The translations under genes and the position numbers were made by a program. Shown here piece by piece: positions 46,333-56,933 of a stretch of 64,000 bases of DNA; positions within the stretch are counted from its first letter, which is position 1; each line of letters starts with the position of its first letter. Source of the DNA: Buddleja alternifolia. Lineage: Eukaryota; Streptophyta; Magnoliopsida; Lamiales; Scrophulariaceae. The notes below the pieces were generated by a model, which saw only the letters and a program-made list of their open reading frames with translations, was not told where the DNA came from and made no database searches. The stretch is from the NCBI GenBank assembly GCA_019426215.1, contig CM033401.1, positions 17,117,134 to 17,181,133 of the forward strand, in the 5' to 3' direction.

Positions 46333-48534
46333 ATGGCATTTGCTAAAGTTCCCAAATTGACAGAATCAAATTTTGACACATGGAAAGTCAAAGCATTTAC
46401 GTATTTATGTTCATGCGATGATGACATGTGCGATATTATTTCAGATGGGCCAATCAAAATATACAAAGTTATCACAAGAGCGCCTGGAGCCACAGAAGAA
46501 ACCCCTGATGGTTACGTTGAAAAACCAAAACAAGAATGGTCTCCAGATGAGCGTCGAAGAGCTAACTTGGACAATGTTGGTCGCAACGCTCTGTATACGG
46601 CTATTGGTGATAATGATAACTTATTCAATAAAATCAAATCTTGCAAAACGACTAAAGAAATATGGGATAAGCTGGCTACAATCTGTGGTGGTTCAGCTCA
46701 AATCAAAGAAAACAAACTTTCCATTGCTAAGGAAAAGTTTAACGGATTTAAGATGCTACCCAATGAAACACTAGAGCAATTGGATATAAGATTCACAGCT
46801 CTTGTTACAGAACTTACGTCATTGGGAATGGACTTACAGAATCGAGAAATGGTGGTTAAGATCTTTAGAAGTCTACCAAGTAAATTCTTGATGAAGACAA
46901 CAGCTATGAGAGAATCAAACATGCTGGATCTCTTAACTCCAGAAGACGCCTTTTCAGAGATAAAAGCTTTTGAGTTCGAGTTGAACTCTGCTAGTGACAT
47001 TGTGAGTAATCCAGTGATTGAATCTGGAGCGCTCATTGCATCAATCAAAGGCAAATCGGGTAACAAAGGAAAGAATTCGGACATTAATGAGGAAGAAGAG
47101 TTGGCTTTGCTGAATAGATTCAGGAAGTTCTTGAGATATGAAAAGAAAGGAAAAGGTCCTAATAATCAAGGACAAAGTTCATATCAAGCGCCTTCTCCCA
47201 TACAACAACAGTTTCAAGCGCCTCAATATTCTGTTCCTTTACCTCAAGCGCCTACTCAATATCAAGCGTCTACTCAAAATCTTCCAGCTCCAGTGGTTTC
47301 TAAACCACACACTGCAAGGCTAACAAGTGAACAAAAAATGAAAACCAATCTTTGTTATAATTGCAGGAAACCGGGGCACTACCAGGTAAATTGTCCCTAT
47401 CCAAATGTATCCAAGCCCTCAAGGCAGGATTACTTGGATAGAAACCAATTCAGGAGCAACCTTCGACAACAAGGTTTGCTTGCGGAATCAGAACCAGCAT
47501 CAGCACCTGAAGATTTAGAATCATCAGACGAAAGTAGTGATGATGATGAGCCGATAGATGACTCAGCGCTCATATGTCTCATGGCCAGAGATGATGAAGC
47601 GTCCCCTGAGGTAATCAATGAATTATCAATTCCTCTTTCTTATGATGAATTACTTGACAAAGTCAAAGAATATTACAATGAATGTCAAGAAGCTGCCAAA
47701 ATATATCAAAATGATCTCGCTATTATTTCATCACTCACAAACGATAAAGTAACGCTCAGAGCAGAGTTGCAAATTCAGCAACAGTGCATTGAGAAAAACC
47801 AATCGCTTGAGAGTGAAGTTATTCAATTGAGAGGTGATATTGATATAATAGTCAAGAGAGAAGCTGATCTGATGGCTAGACTTGCCAAGTCAGAACAGCT
47901 CATCTCATCGTTGTCCAAAGCATCCAGAAAGCTCGACAATGTGACTGAAATAACAAGGTTGTTTGGAGAAAAGACCGGTTTAGGATGCAATGAATTCGGT
48001 AAACAACCAAACAAACCTAATGTTACGGCAAACAACAAAGGAAAGGGTGTTTTCTTTGTTAAGAAAGGTTCACAAGGTCAAACTCAAAATGAACCAAGGG
48101 ACAATGGTAAGAGGCCAAATGAGAAAGTCAAAACTAACTCAGACAAGGGTAAGGCTAAAGCAAATGATCCACAAAGACAGACTCATCCAAACGCTCAAAA
48201 AGCTAAGGATAAATCTAGTCACTGTGAATCAAGCGCTAAGCGTCTAGCACCAAACGTGCAACTCAAGCCAGAGCCAAGGAAATACCAGCGTCGATATCCA
48301 AAACAGTCAAGATCATATTATCGATACTATGATAATTATGATTATGACTATTATTATAATCGTGGATATTATTATACATCCAAAAATTACACACAGCACA
48401 AGGTGAAACCAAAAAAAGCCAATATTCCTACTATGAAGACAAGGCAAATTTGGATTCCTAAAGTTCTAATTAACACTAACAAGGATACTAATGTTGAAGG
48501 ACCCAAGCAACAATGGGTACCTAAACAGAAATAG
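46333..48534 (+). CDS. Copy A Gag (733 aa)
   Basis: The start chosen is ATG 46333 (MAFAKVPKLTESNFDTWK), because copy B starts at the equivalent codon and the 39 codons before it are leader-like. A UBN2-type gag domain spans about residues 10-250. A Pro/Gln-rich stretch (QAP repeats) precedes a CCHC zinc knuckle at C341, C344, H349 and C354. Acidic serine-rich and predicted coiled-coil segments follow, and the tail is rich in Tyr/Asp/Asn (near 48310-48380). It assembles particles and packages RNA in the cytoplasm. The TAG at 48532-48534 ends it just before pol. Confidence 0.92.
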   Translation: MAFAKVPKLTESNFDTWKVKAFTYLCSCDDDMCDIISDGPIKIYKVITRAPGATEETPDGYVEKPKQEWSPDERRRANLDNVGRNALYTAIGDNDNLFNKIKSCKTTKEIWDKLATICGGSAQIKENKLSIAKEKFNGFKMLPNETLEQLDIRFTALVTELTSLGMDLQNREMVVKIFRSLPSKFLMKTTAMRESNMLDLLTPEDAFSEIKAFEFELNSASDIVSNPVIESGALIASIKGKSGNKGKNSDINEEEELALLNRFRKFLRYEKKGKGPNNQGQSSYQAPSPIQQQFQAPQYSVPLPQAPTQYQASTQNLPAPVVSKPHTARLTSEQKMKTNLCYNCRKPGHYQVNCPYPNVSKPSRQDYLDRNQFRSNLRQQGLLAESEPASAPEDLESSDESSDDDEPIDDSALICLMARDDEASPEVINELSIPLSYDELLDKVKEYYNECQEAAKIYQNDLAIISSLTNDKVTLRAELQIQQQCIEKNQSLESEVIQLRGDIDIIVKREADLMARLAKSEQLISSLSKASRKLDNVTEITRLFGEKTGLGCNEFGKQPNKPNVTANNKGKGVFFVKKGSQGQTQNEPRDNGKRPNEKVKTNSDKGKAKANDPQRQTHPNAQKAKDKSSHCESSAKRLAPNVQLKPEPRKYQRRYPKQSRSYYRYYDNYDYDYYYNRGYYYTSKNYTQHKVKPKKANIPTMKTRQIWIPKVLINTNKDTNVEGPKQQWVPKQK

Positions 48535-48554
48535 AACTTCCCTTTTGATTGCAG
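48517..48554 (+). promoter_or_regulatory. Gag-pol junction: direct repeat across a 38-nt spacer, possible recoding or splice signal
   Basis: Gag's last codons contain GGGTACCTA (48515-48523) and pol opens with AGGTACCTA (48554-48562). From one GTACCT to the next is 38 nt, containing gag's TAG and a TGA (48546-48548) in the pol frame. The spacer ends TTTTGATTGCAG, like a 3' splice acceptor. Removing or bypassing the 38 nt would bring the frames into register. Copy C has the same arrangement with 35 nt, also keeping the frame. Confidence 0.55.
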
Positions 48555-51500
48555 GTACCTAGAGCTAAAGTCAATACATCTGTTTGGTATTTTGATAGTG
48601 GATCGTCAAGGCACATGACAGGTTCCAAAGATCTTCTGATCAACTATCAAGCCGCCAATGGTCCTCAGGTTGTATTTGGTGATAACTCCAAAGGTAAAAC
48701 CAAAGGTATAGGTACTGTGCATAGGGGGAACATCATGATAAGTGATGTTTATTTTGTTGAGGGTCTAAAGCACAATTTATTAAGCATAAGTCAATTTTGC
48801 GATAAAGGCTTTGAAGTCATATTCTCAAGTGACTATTGCTATATAAACGACGCTAAGACTAAATCTACTAAACTAAAAGGAAAAAGGAATAACAATGTAT
48901 ATTTGGTAGATTGGGGTTCAACACTTGATAACAACCCAACATGCTTTGTTGCTAAAAATGAATCTAAAGTGGGTTGGCTATGGCATAGAAAAATGAATCA
49001 CCTCAACTTTAAGACAATCTCTCAGCTTATAAGTCAAAATCTTGTAGAGGGATTGCCAAATGGACCATTTCATAAGGATCGCCTCTGTGACGCTTGTCAA
49101 ATGGGTAAACAAGTTAAATCATCTTTCAAGAGAAAACCTCATCTATCTACTTCTAGAATACTTGAACTACTTCACATGGATTTGTTTGGACCTGTTCAAA
49201 CAATCAGTGTAAGCGGTAAAAAGTATACTTTAGTGGTAGTAGACGATTTCTCTAGATTTACTTGGGTGGAATTTCTTTCATCCAAAGATGAAACATGTGA
49301 CAAGTTAACAGCGCTTATTCGGCAACTTCAAACATTGAAAAATCTTAAGGTTGCAAGAATAAGAAGCGATCACGGTACTGAGTTTACTAACAAGGTTGTT
49401 GAGAAGTTTTGTGCAGAAAATGGAATACATCATGAGTATTCAGCTCCCAGAACTCCCCAACAAAATGGTGTTGCTGAGCGCCGGAACCGAACGCTTAAGG
49501 AAGCCGCTAGGACTATGTTAGCTGAATCTAAGCTTGCTCCTAGATTTTGGGCCGAAGCGATCAACACTGCTTGTTACACTCAAAATCGATGCATGATCAA
49601 CAAACAGCATGGAAAAACTCCATATGAACTGTGGAAGGGACGTAAGCCAAATATTTCATACTTTCACGTCTTTGGTTCTAAATGTTTTATTCATAATAAT
49701 GGATCCCAAAGCCTAAAGACTTTTGATCCTAAAGCGGATGAAGGAATCTTTCTAGGCTACGCCAAAAATGGAAAGAATTTTCGCATTCTCAATAAGATCA
49801 AATCGAAGGTTGAGGAATCTATTCATGTTGTGTTTGATGATGCTAACCAAGAGCCGAGTAAGGTAAGTATAAATGATGTAGGAGTTGAAGATCTATGTCA
49901 TCAAGCGTCCAAAATTACTATTGATGAAGATACTGACGATGATGATGAGATCTCAGTGCCTCCTCCTAAGAATACTCGTGAAATCAATCTAAATTATCAT
50001 GTAAGAAACACGAATGATCATGAAAAGAATGATCATCAAGTGCAAAGAAGGAATCATGAACTTGAAGCGCCAACGCAGGAGAATGGTCAAGCGAATGATT
50101 CTCAAGCGTCTGTTCATTCTCAAAACCCCTTCCAAACAGATAGACTATGGTTACGTGACCATCCACCTGAGCAAATCATTGGAGATATTGAAGCACCAGT
50201 TAGAACTAGAGCCGCTACATTTAATGAGGCTATGTTCGCAAGCTTTCTATCTCAAATGGAACCTAAGAAAGTGGATGAAGCGTTAAGTGATCCAAGTTGG
50301 ATTGAAGCTATGCAAGAAGAGCTCAATCAGTTTGAGCGAAATAAAGTTTGGATGTTAGTACCAAGACCAACTCATCAAGGAGTTATTGGAACTAGATGGG
50401 TATATAGAAACAAGATGGATGAGGACGGCATTGTTGTAAGAAACAAGGCCAGACTCGTAGCTCAAGGATACTGCCAAGAGGAGGGCATTGACTTTGATGA
50501 GACTTACGCTCCTGTTGCTCGTCTTGAAGCAATCCGCATGTTTCTAGCGTACGCAGCGTTTAACAAGTTTACAGTATTTCAAATGGACGTAAAGAGTGCC
50601 TTCCTGAATGGTAAACTCCAAGAAGAAGTGTATGTGGAGCAACCTCCAGGATTCATCAACAATCATGGTAAGGGTATGGTTTACAAGCTCGAAAAGGCAC
50701 TTTATGGGCTTAAGCAAGCACCTCGAGCATGGTATGACACTCTCTCTATCTTTCTTATTGGTAAAGGTTTTTCAAAAGGCAGCGTTGACACAACGTTATT
50801 TAAAATTACCAATGATGAAGATATTCTCTTAGTTCAAATTTACGTTGATGACATTATATTTGGTTCTACTAATAAGCGTCTGTGTGAGAAATTTTCGAAA
50901 ATGATGCAAGAACAATTTGAAATGAGCATGATGGGTGAATTAACCTTCTTCTTAGGACTACAAGTTAAACAACTCCCTAATGGCATATTTATCAACCAAG
51001 CTAAATATACACGAGATATGATTAAGAAATTTGGTATGGAAAATGCATCATATTCAAAAATTCCAATGAGCCAAACGCTTAAGTTAGATAAAGATGAAAG
51101 TGGAAAGAAAGTTGATATCACTAATTATAGAGGTATCATAGGATCACTTCTTTATCTCACTGCCAGTAGACCTGATATTATGTTTTCGGTATGTATGTGT
51201 GCACGATTCCAAGCTGATCCTAAAGAGTCACACTTGACTGCTGCCAAGAAAATCCTTAAATACCTAAAAGGCACACAACATGTGGGCTTATGGTATCCCA
51301 GGGATTCTCCTTTTGAACTAATCGGTTACTCAGATGCAGATTTTGCAGGTTGCAAAATAGATCGTAAAAGCACTAGTGGTACTTGTCAATTCTTAGGTGA
51401 TAGGTTAGTTTCATGGCATAGCAAGAAACAACAATCCATAGCTACCTCCACAGCCGAAGCTGAGTATGTAGCTGCAGGAAGTTGTTGTGCACAAGTTCTA

Positions 51501-51788
51501 TGGATGAGGCAACAACTTAGAGATTACGGAACAATCTTAGGACCAACCCCCATTCATTGTGATAACCAAAGCGCTTTAGCCATGACTCAAAACCCTGTTC
51601 TTCATTCAAGAACCAAACACATTGACATTAGATACCATTTCCTTCGTGACCACGTTCAAAAGAAAGATATCTCCATGCACTTCATTGGAACTGACAAACA
51701 ACTGGCAGATATCTTCACCAAAGCACTCAATGAACAACGTTTTCTCACTTTGAGAAGTGAACTAGGTATGATTGATTTAAACGCTTGA
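48549..51788 (+). CDS. Copy A Pol: protease, integrase, RT, RNase H (about 1079 aa)
   Basis: The frame opens right after a TGA at 48546-48548 and has no ATG at its start, so it must be expressed with gag; 48549 marks frame opening, not a start codon. Residues from 48549: protease DSG at 16-18 (FDSGSS); integrase zinc site H146, H151, C180, C183; integrase catalytic D211, D274, E310 (DD35E spacing); a linker of acidic and Asn/Gln-rich sequence (about 450-540); RT with catalytic D680 and the DD pair in YVDD (767-768); RNase H with D929, E972 and D1005. No residue expected for catalysis is missing. It converts RNA to DNA and inserts it in the host genome. It ends 780 nt before ORF3. Confidence 0.93.
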   Translation: MQVPRAKVNTSVWYFDSGSSRHMTGSKDLLINYQAANGPQVVFGDNSKGKTKGIGTVHRGNIMISDVYFVEGLKHNLLSISQFCDKGFEVIFSSDYCYINDAKTKSTKLKGKRNNNVYLVDWGSTLDNNPTCFVAKNESKVGWLWHRKMNHLNFKTISQLISQNLVEGLPNGPFHKDRLCDACQMGKQVKSSFKRKPHLSTSRILELLHMDLFGPVQTISVSGKKYTLVVVDDFSRFTWVEFLSSKDETCDKLTALIRQLQTLKNLKVARIRSDHGTEFTNKVVEKFCAENGIHHEYSAPRTPQQNGVAERRNRTLKEAARTMLAESKLAPRFWAEAINTACYTQNRCMINKQHGKTPYELWKGRKPNISYFHVFGSKCFIHNNGSQSLKTFDPKADEGIFLGYAKNGKNFRILNKIKSKVEESIHVVFDDANQEPSKVSINDVGVEDLCHQASKITIDEDTDDDDEISVPPPKNTREINLNYHVRNTNDHEKNDHQVQRRNHELEAPTQENGQANDSQASVHSQNPFQTDRLWLRDHPPEQIIGDIEAPVRTRAATFNEAMFASFLSQMEPKKVDEALSDPSWIEAMQEELNQFERNKVWMLVPRPTHQGVIGTRWVYRNKMDEDGIVVRNKARLVAQGYCQEEGIDFDETYAPVARLEAIRMFLAYAAFNKFTVFQMDVKSAFLNGKLQEEVYVEQPPGFINNHGKGMVYKLEKALYGLKQAPRAWYDTLSIFLIGKGFSKGSVDTTLFKITNDEDILLVQIYVDDIIFGSTNKRLCEKFSKMMQEQFEMSMMGELTFFLGLQVKQLPNGIFINQAKYTRDMIKKFGMENASYSKIPMSQTLKLDKDESGKKVDITNYRGIIGSLLYLTASRPDIMFSVCMCARFQADPKESHLTAAKKILKYLKGTQHVGLWYPRDSPFELIGYSDADFAGCKIDRKSTSGTCQFLGDRLVSWHSKKQQSIATSTAEAEYVAAGSCCAQVLWMRQQLRDYGTILGPTPIHCDNQSALAMTQNPVLHSRTKHIDIRYHFLRDHVQKKDISMHFIGTDKQLADIFTKALNEQRFLTLRSELGMIDLNA

Positions 51789-52567
51789 TCATGAAGCATC
51801 ATATTTTATTAGGCATATAATTTAGGGGGAATCCACTTAAGTTATATCTCACAATATTCTTAAACAAATTTTTTTACTTGATCATAACTGTAAGCGTCAA
51901 TGATAAAATTTTCAGATGCATAATCATCAACGCTCAGTTCTATGTTTGCATAAAATATTGAATGCTCAAAATATTGAAGTCTTTTGACTTCAAGCGTCCA
52001 TCTTATCAGCTAAGCGCTGAATAGTTTATCAAAAATTTATAAAATATTTTTGTTACAAGCCATGCATAAAATTTTTCAAACTTCTTTCAAGGTCGTGGGT
52101 AGACTCAAAGGTCTATTTTGTAATCTACTCACACGCCTCTATCACATCAAACTGGCGGGTACTCAAATTTTTTAAAAATGACGGTTCAGAGATAGCACGT
52201 GTTTGTGTACGTGTCAGTGTACAAACATGCGTGTGTTACACTCTGAAAATACCAAACGTTAATTTTTCTTTAACTCGGATGTCAAATCTTTATATATGAG
52301 AATTACCAAATGTAACTTCTCTCTTTTACACAAAACTCGCGTCCGCAGTTAATAAATTTATGGCTAAGATTCAACAGTTATTACACGTGTTTAAATCCTA
52401 CTAAGACTACACAACACAAGTTTCAAAAACTCTTTACTGTGTCATTTAAAACACAAACTCTGCAGAAAAAGTAACTTACTTTCTATTCACACATATCTGC
52501 AAATCTCTCTTTATCTCTCTCAATACAACAGAAAATCTCAGTTCATCTTCTTCGTTTTAAACAAAAA
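51789..52567 (+). other. Copy A spacer between pol and ORF3
   Basis: No ORF. A PPT-like ATTTAGGGGGAATCC lies at 51820-51834, close to the pol stop. Pyrimidine-rich stretches near 52480-52530 could hold a splice acceptor or a promoter for ORF3, but none can be assigned. Confidence 0.65.
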
Positions 52568-55500
52568 ATGGCACCAAAGAAATCATCATCTACTTCTGCT
52601 GAAACTACCATCAAGGTAACTGAAGGTCTTGTTGTCGACTGGAAATTCCTATATGAACAAACTCAGATCAACCTGACGGACGTAATGGACATGGTCGTCC
52701 AAGCTGGGCTCAAACCCTTCTTAACCCAATACTCTTATATGTTTCCTACTGAAGTTGAAACTTTCTGGAAGACTGCTACCCTTTCAGAGGACAAGAAGTC
52801 CATCTCTTGTAAAATTCCCTTCTCCAAGAAGGAGTCTCCAAAGGAATTCATCCTATCTGCTTCCACCATTGCCAAGAACTTCAATTTGCCTAATGAGGGT
52901 GAGGCACTGGATTCTGTTACGTTAAAACAAATTAAGGAAGCATGGGCAATCATGAGTGCGTACGACGACGTTCCTTACACTCAATACTTCGAGAAGAAAG
53001 ATCTGGTGTCCAAATATCGGTTATTGGCTGATTTCTGCAGCAAGATCATAGAATGCCGCGTGGGAACCTTTGATAAAGTAAATCCTGTCCAATTTCAGAT
53101 GATGGTTGCTATACTCTTCAACATCAAAATCAACTGGAGTGAGTACATCTTCGGACGGTTTCGGGACAGTCTAAGCGCTTCAAATAAGCCTTATGGACTC
53201 ATCCTGAGTGACATCTTGTTTAAATCGAATTGTGTGTACTCATCTGGACTTCCTTTGAATAAGTCCAAGTTGTTGGGAAAAAGGATTCTGACCAATATGT
53301 TCAATCCTCCAAAAGTTAGTGGTGCGGCTAGACCCCTATCTGAGCGACTGGAAGAACGCCAACTGCTTGCTCAAAAGGCTGAGAGACCAGTGCCAGAGGA
53401 AGCTGTGAAGCGTCCAGCAGTAACGAAGAAGAGAGCCCCCAGAAAACCCAAAGTTAAAATTGCCGTCCCCTCTCAAAAGATTGATGAGGAAACTGATGAA
53501 GATGCCGAGGACAAGTTGCCTCTCAAAAGACGAAAGCTGGAAGGGATCATTAAGCAAATAGACTTTGAAGAACCAGCTGCTGATCCTCCCGCTCCTCCGG
53601 CTAAACTAGTTGAAGGAGTCAATATTAAGAAAATCTTTAAGCGTTCCAGGACTAGCAAGCGTCAAGCTACTCCTGAAGAGCCTGAGACAGTTGAGCCAAG
53701 CGCTCAAGTCGTAGTTGAGCCAAGCGCTCAAGTTGTAGTTGAGCCAAGCGCTCAAGATGCTGCTGTTGAGCCAAGCGCTCAAGAAACTGCTGTTGAGCTT
53801 AGTTCTCAGGGTAAGTTTATTTCTTCCCACAGCATTTCTATTCCTACATCTGTAGAAGATCCTGCTCTTATAGAGGATGGCTCTTGTTTTTCAGCTATAG
53901 TTCCAGCTGCTGCTGAAGTGTCCACAGATGTTCTGTTGGATGTGGACCTGACTGGAGTTGTAGCTATCGCTCAAGATGTTGCCGCTAAAGTAGCTGCAAT
54001 TGAACCTGAGGAACCTGCTACTTTAACAGAGGCACGTTCAGAAGATCAGAACGCTGCTGAAGACGTTAGAGCTCCTCGTCACTTCTTTCAACTCGATCCG
54101 CTGAAGACAATTGATCATTCAATTAACTATATGCCCCCAGCGCTCGACGAAGATTTCATTCCTGCAGGATATAATATAGAAAGATATATTGCTGCAGAAG
54201 CTGACGCTGCAAGACTGATTGACTTTGACAGCGCAATCAAAGCAACCGTTCTAGACAGACCAGGAGACAGACCTCCTAGATGTGCCGTGGATGTGGCTTA
54301 CTATCTTGACAATGGCCACAGCAGACCAACTGGGTTCGCGCTAAGGGATTACAGTGTTCGTGTGTATGATCCTCTCCGTCCTAGCTTTCTCAATCCCTCA
54401 GAGTCAGTCTTGAACAGAGAAGGTTACACACATTTCCCTCAGACGGCTCACAGCCCTGAAAATCTTGCATCGGCCCGACCTCTCTGTCTATGGAAAAATA
54501 AAGAGATTCATGCTGGTGAGCGCCTTGAATCGTTGACCGATCTGCTCCAGACTGAAGCTGATGCTTACTTTGACAGCGTCTGGAATGCCAACTATCAGCC
54601 TGATAAGCACCGCTTTGAAGCCATAAGAGATATTCATCTTGAAGGTATTCGTGCTATGGTGAATGCTGGCACAGACTTCTGTATAAATGAAGTAAATTGG
54701 GTTGAAGCGTACATGGGACATAAATACACCTTCCCAGAGTTAGTCCAAGCTCCCCATCTTTTCGGCATAGGCATGCATGACAAGAAGCGTCAATTCGCCA
54801 AGTATTGCCTCCTGAAGCGTCAACAAAGACTCGGACCTGTTCTCAAGCTCCCAATTATTAGACATCAAATAGAACAATGTCTACGTCAAGAACTTCAGAG
54901 ATTATCCATCACCCCTCTTCGGTTTAATGCTCAAGCGTCTTCCAGTGGTACAGTTGGTGAACGGTGCTTAAATCTTGCTCCAAGCCACTGTGAAGAAAAC
55001 TTCAATCTGATGGTAAAGATTCTATCTCCCGTATCTCTCTTTGATAAAATCTTCACTGCCAATCTCAGATCTTGGAATGGCTCAGTGATCAATTCATTCA
55101 AAGGATATCCGCTGCTCCCTTCCATTCGCAGTGAGGTACTCAATCACTATGAGTATGTTCTTTCTCTGCTTGAAAGGAATCAAGAGCTCGCTCAAGCCAT
55201 TTATCCGTATCTTGAAGAGTACTATGCGGACTGTGTGCCTACACATCGACGTCCTGCATCTCTTCCCTCAGATTGCTTGATTGGATTTTCCAGAACTCAC
55301 TGCACAGATTCACTATTCTCCATCGCTCAAGCGCCGTCCAAAATTTTCCCAGATCATGTGCTGGATATCATTGGTCCAATGTACATCAGGGCCATTGATA
55401 GTCCTCTTCGCACATTTATCTCCGGTACTTGTATGTCCAGGACCAGACTCATTGAACTCTTGGATTCTACATCCACCTCTTATGCCGACTTAGCAAGCTG

Positions 55501-56698
55501 GAACTTTCAATTCACTGACTTTCGCCAGCCTGAGTCAACGCTGGAGGAAGCGCCTGCTGAGACATCTGAAGCGTCCAAATCTGCAGATACCAGTATTCCT
55601 GACGCTCCTGAACATGCTACCATTGATAGTGCTGAAGATACTTCCCTGGATATTCGAGGTACTGTTTTTGATCCAGCCTATCAAGTTCCTTTTGACTCTC
55701 TCAAACACTCATCACGATTCAAGCGACCAGCTCCTCAAGTGGTTCAATCAGATGAGAGTCAAGCCTTCGGTCCCCTGCTTAAATCTGTTTTGGAGACAAT
55801 TAGCGCTCAAGCTACTCAGAGTGAAGAATCTCTCCATTGGATTAAGGAAGACCTGGCAAAGATTGAAACTCACGTAATGAGCGCTCAGATTGCTCATATG
55901 CGTAGTTCAGCTCAAGCGGCAGTTGGTGAGTGCAAACAAGACTTTCAAGAAATGCAGGATGCTGCCCACGCCACCCAACTTGCCATGAAAGAAAAACTTG
56001 AAAAGCGCCTTGCAACCCTTGAGATATCTGTGAATGACGCCACCAGCGCTAAGCTTCTTGTTATGCAGGAACGCTTCGACAAGCGTCTGGATGACATCAC
56101 AGATTCCTTATCCCAGATTGCTCATCAGGTAAGTGTACTCACAAACCACTTCTTAAAATCTGATGATGGCAATAAGGGGGAAGAGAAGAAGAAAGGAGAA
56201 AAGCGGAAAGCGTCCAGTTCAAAAGTTGAAGATCCTCCGTCTGCTAAGCGTCAAATGCCTCCTTCTCAGTCTGCGCTTAATCTCCCGTCTTGGATAACTG
56301 CTCTGACACAAAGTTCATCCGGAGCGCCCAGTAGTACACTAAGGGAACCTCCTAGAGCGTTATATCCAAACCTACCAATTCCTACAAGAGCACTGCTTGA
56401 ACAGTTTGACATTCCTCTTCAGAGAACATCCATTTCAGAACCTACAGATCCACAGATCTTAGCTGAAGAAAGGAAAATGACTGATTTTAGCCAAGCTTTT
56501 CGAATCTGCCTAAGGTACATTGGTATCGACCCAACTGACTGGGATAATCACTTTAAAGTATTCAAAAAGAGACAACAAGAAGAAAACAAGCTTATCATCA
56601 ACAAAGATCATGAAGCAATGATGATCTTGGAAGACAATCTGACTGAAGCTATCCGAGCTGAAATGTCCAAGCGATACAGAGTTAGACCAAGTCATTAA
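52568..56698 (+). CDS. Copy A third ORF (1376 codons), function unknown, position of Sirevirus env-like gene
   Basis: ATG at 52568 follows an A-rich context (aaacaaaaaATGGC) and opens MAPKKSSSTSAE. Residues about 15-220 form a globular domain (YEQTQINLTDVM, IIECRVGTFDKV, ILFNIKINWSEYIFGRF) resembling a family annotated as plant transposon protein; this is from memory. Basic (KKRAPRKPKVKIA) and acidic low-complexity parts and repeats of VEPSAQ follow near 375-415. A middle domain (about 520-970) and a helical, coiled-coil-like segment (about 1080-1210) complete it. I see no signal peptide and no clear membrane segment, which argues against a true envelope protein. It is open throughout except for an optional in-frame intron (53811-53894). 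Confidence 0.82.
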   Translation: MAPKKSSSTSAETTIKVTEGLVVDWKFLYEQTQINLTDVMDMVVQAGLKPFLTQYSYMFPTEVETFWKTATLSEDKKSISCKIPFSKKESPKEFILSASTIAKNFNLPNEGEALDSVTLKQIKEAWAIMSAYDDVPYTQYFEKKDLVSKYRLLADFCSKIIECRVGTFDKVNPVQFQMMVAILFNIKINWSEYIFGRFRDSLSASNKPYGLILSDILFKSNCVYSSGLPLNKSKLLGKRILTNMFNPPKVSGAARPLSERLEERQLLAQKAERPVPEEAVKRPAVTKKRAPRKPKVKIAVPSQKIDEETDEDAEDKLPLKRRKLEGIIKQIDFEEPAADPPAPPAKLVEGVNIKKIFKRSRTSKRQATPEEPETVEPSAQVVVEPSAQVVVEPSAQDAAVEPSAQETAVELSSQGKFISSHSISIPTSVEDPALIEDGSCFSAIVPAAAEVSTDVLLDVDLTGVVAIAQDVAAKVAAIEPEEPATLTEARSEDQNAAEDVRAPRHFFQLDPLKTIDHSINYMPPALDEDFIPAGYNIERYIAAEADAARLIDFDSAIKATVLDRPGDRPPRCAVDVAYYLDNGHSRPTGFALRDYSVRVYDPLRPSFLNPSESVLNREGYTHFPQTAHSPENLASARPLCLWKNKEIHAGERLESLTDLLQTEADAYFDSVWNANYQPDKHRFEAIRDIHLEGIRAMVNAGTDFCINEVNWVEAYMGHKYTFPELVQAPHLFGIGMHDKKRQFAKYCLLKRQQRLGPVLKLPIIRHQIEQCLRQELQRLSITPLRFNAQASSSGTVGERCLNLAPSHCEENFNLMVKILSPVSLFDKIFTANLRSWNGSVINSFKGYPLLPSIRSEVLNHYEYVLSLLERNQELAQAIYPYLEEYYADCVPTHRRPASLPSDCLIGFSRTHCTDSLFSIAQAPSKIFPDHVLDIIGPMYIRAIDSPLRTFISGTCMSRTRLIELLDSTSTSYADLASWNFQFTDFRQPESTLEEAPAETSEASKSADTSIPDAPEHATIDSAEDTSLDIRGTVFDPAYQVPFDSLKHSSRFKRPAPQVVQSDESQAFGPLLKSVLETISAQATQSEESLHWIKEDLAKIETHVMSAQIAHMRSSAQAAVGECKQDFQEMQDAAHATQLAMKEKLEKRLATLEISVNDATSAKLLVMQERFDKRLDDITDSLSQIAHQVSVLTNHFLKSDDGNKGEEKKKGEKRKASSSKVEDPPSAKRQMPPSQSALNLPSWITALTQSSSGAPSSTLREPPRALYPNLPIPTRALLEQFDIPLQRTSISEPTDPQILAEERKMTDFSQAFRICLRYIGIDPTDWDNHFKVFKKRQQEENKLIINKDHEAMMILEDNLTEAIRAEMSKRYRVRPSH
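53811..53894 (+). other. Probable in-frame intron (84 nt) in copy A ORF3
   Basis: The donor CAGG|GTAAGT and acceptor TTGTTTTTCAG|C are strong plant splice signals. At 84 nt (28 codons, no stop) both spliced and unspliced forms stay in frame. Copy B has stop-containing blocks of similar size (79 and 80 nt) with the same kind of signals in the same linker. Confidence 0.65.
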
Positions 56699-56919
56699 AG
56701 CTTTCTGATTTTACATTATCTATATTCTTGTCTCTTATATCTTTAAACATTCAGCTGTAAAAATGCTTGTAATTCTCGATAAATATGAAATGCATTTTTT
56801 TTTGCTGAAACATCTCGTTGAAGCGTAACTAACTTTAACTAACGTCTACTGATCAAAGCTAACTTTTACGTTTGGCTATCTAACTCTTGAACTATAAAAG
56901 AGTAAGTATTGCCATCATC

Positions 56920-56933
56920 AAAAAGGGGGAAAT
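56920..56933 (+). other. Copy A polypurine tract
   Basis: AAAAAGGGGGAAAT directly before the 3' LTR; same as copy B. Confidence 0.9.

Noticed and set aside
52568..56698. Calling ORF3 a genuine envelope gene
   Set aside because: I could see neither a signal peptide nor a membrane span; only its position is env-like.
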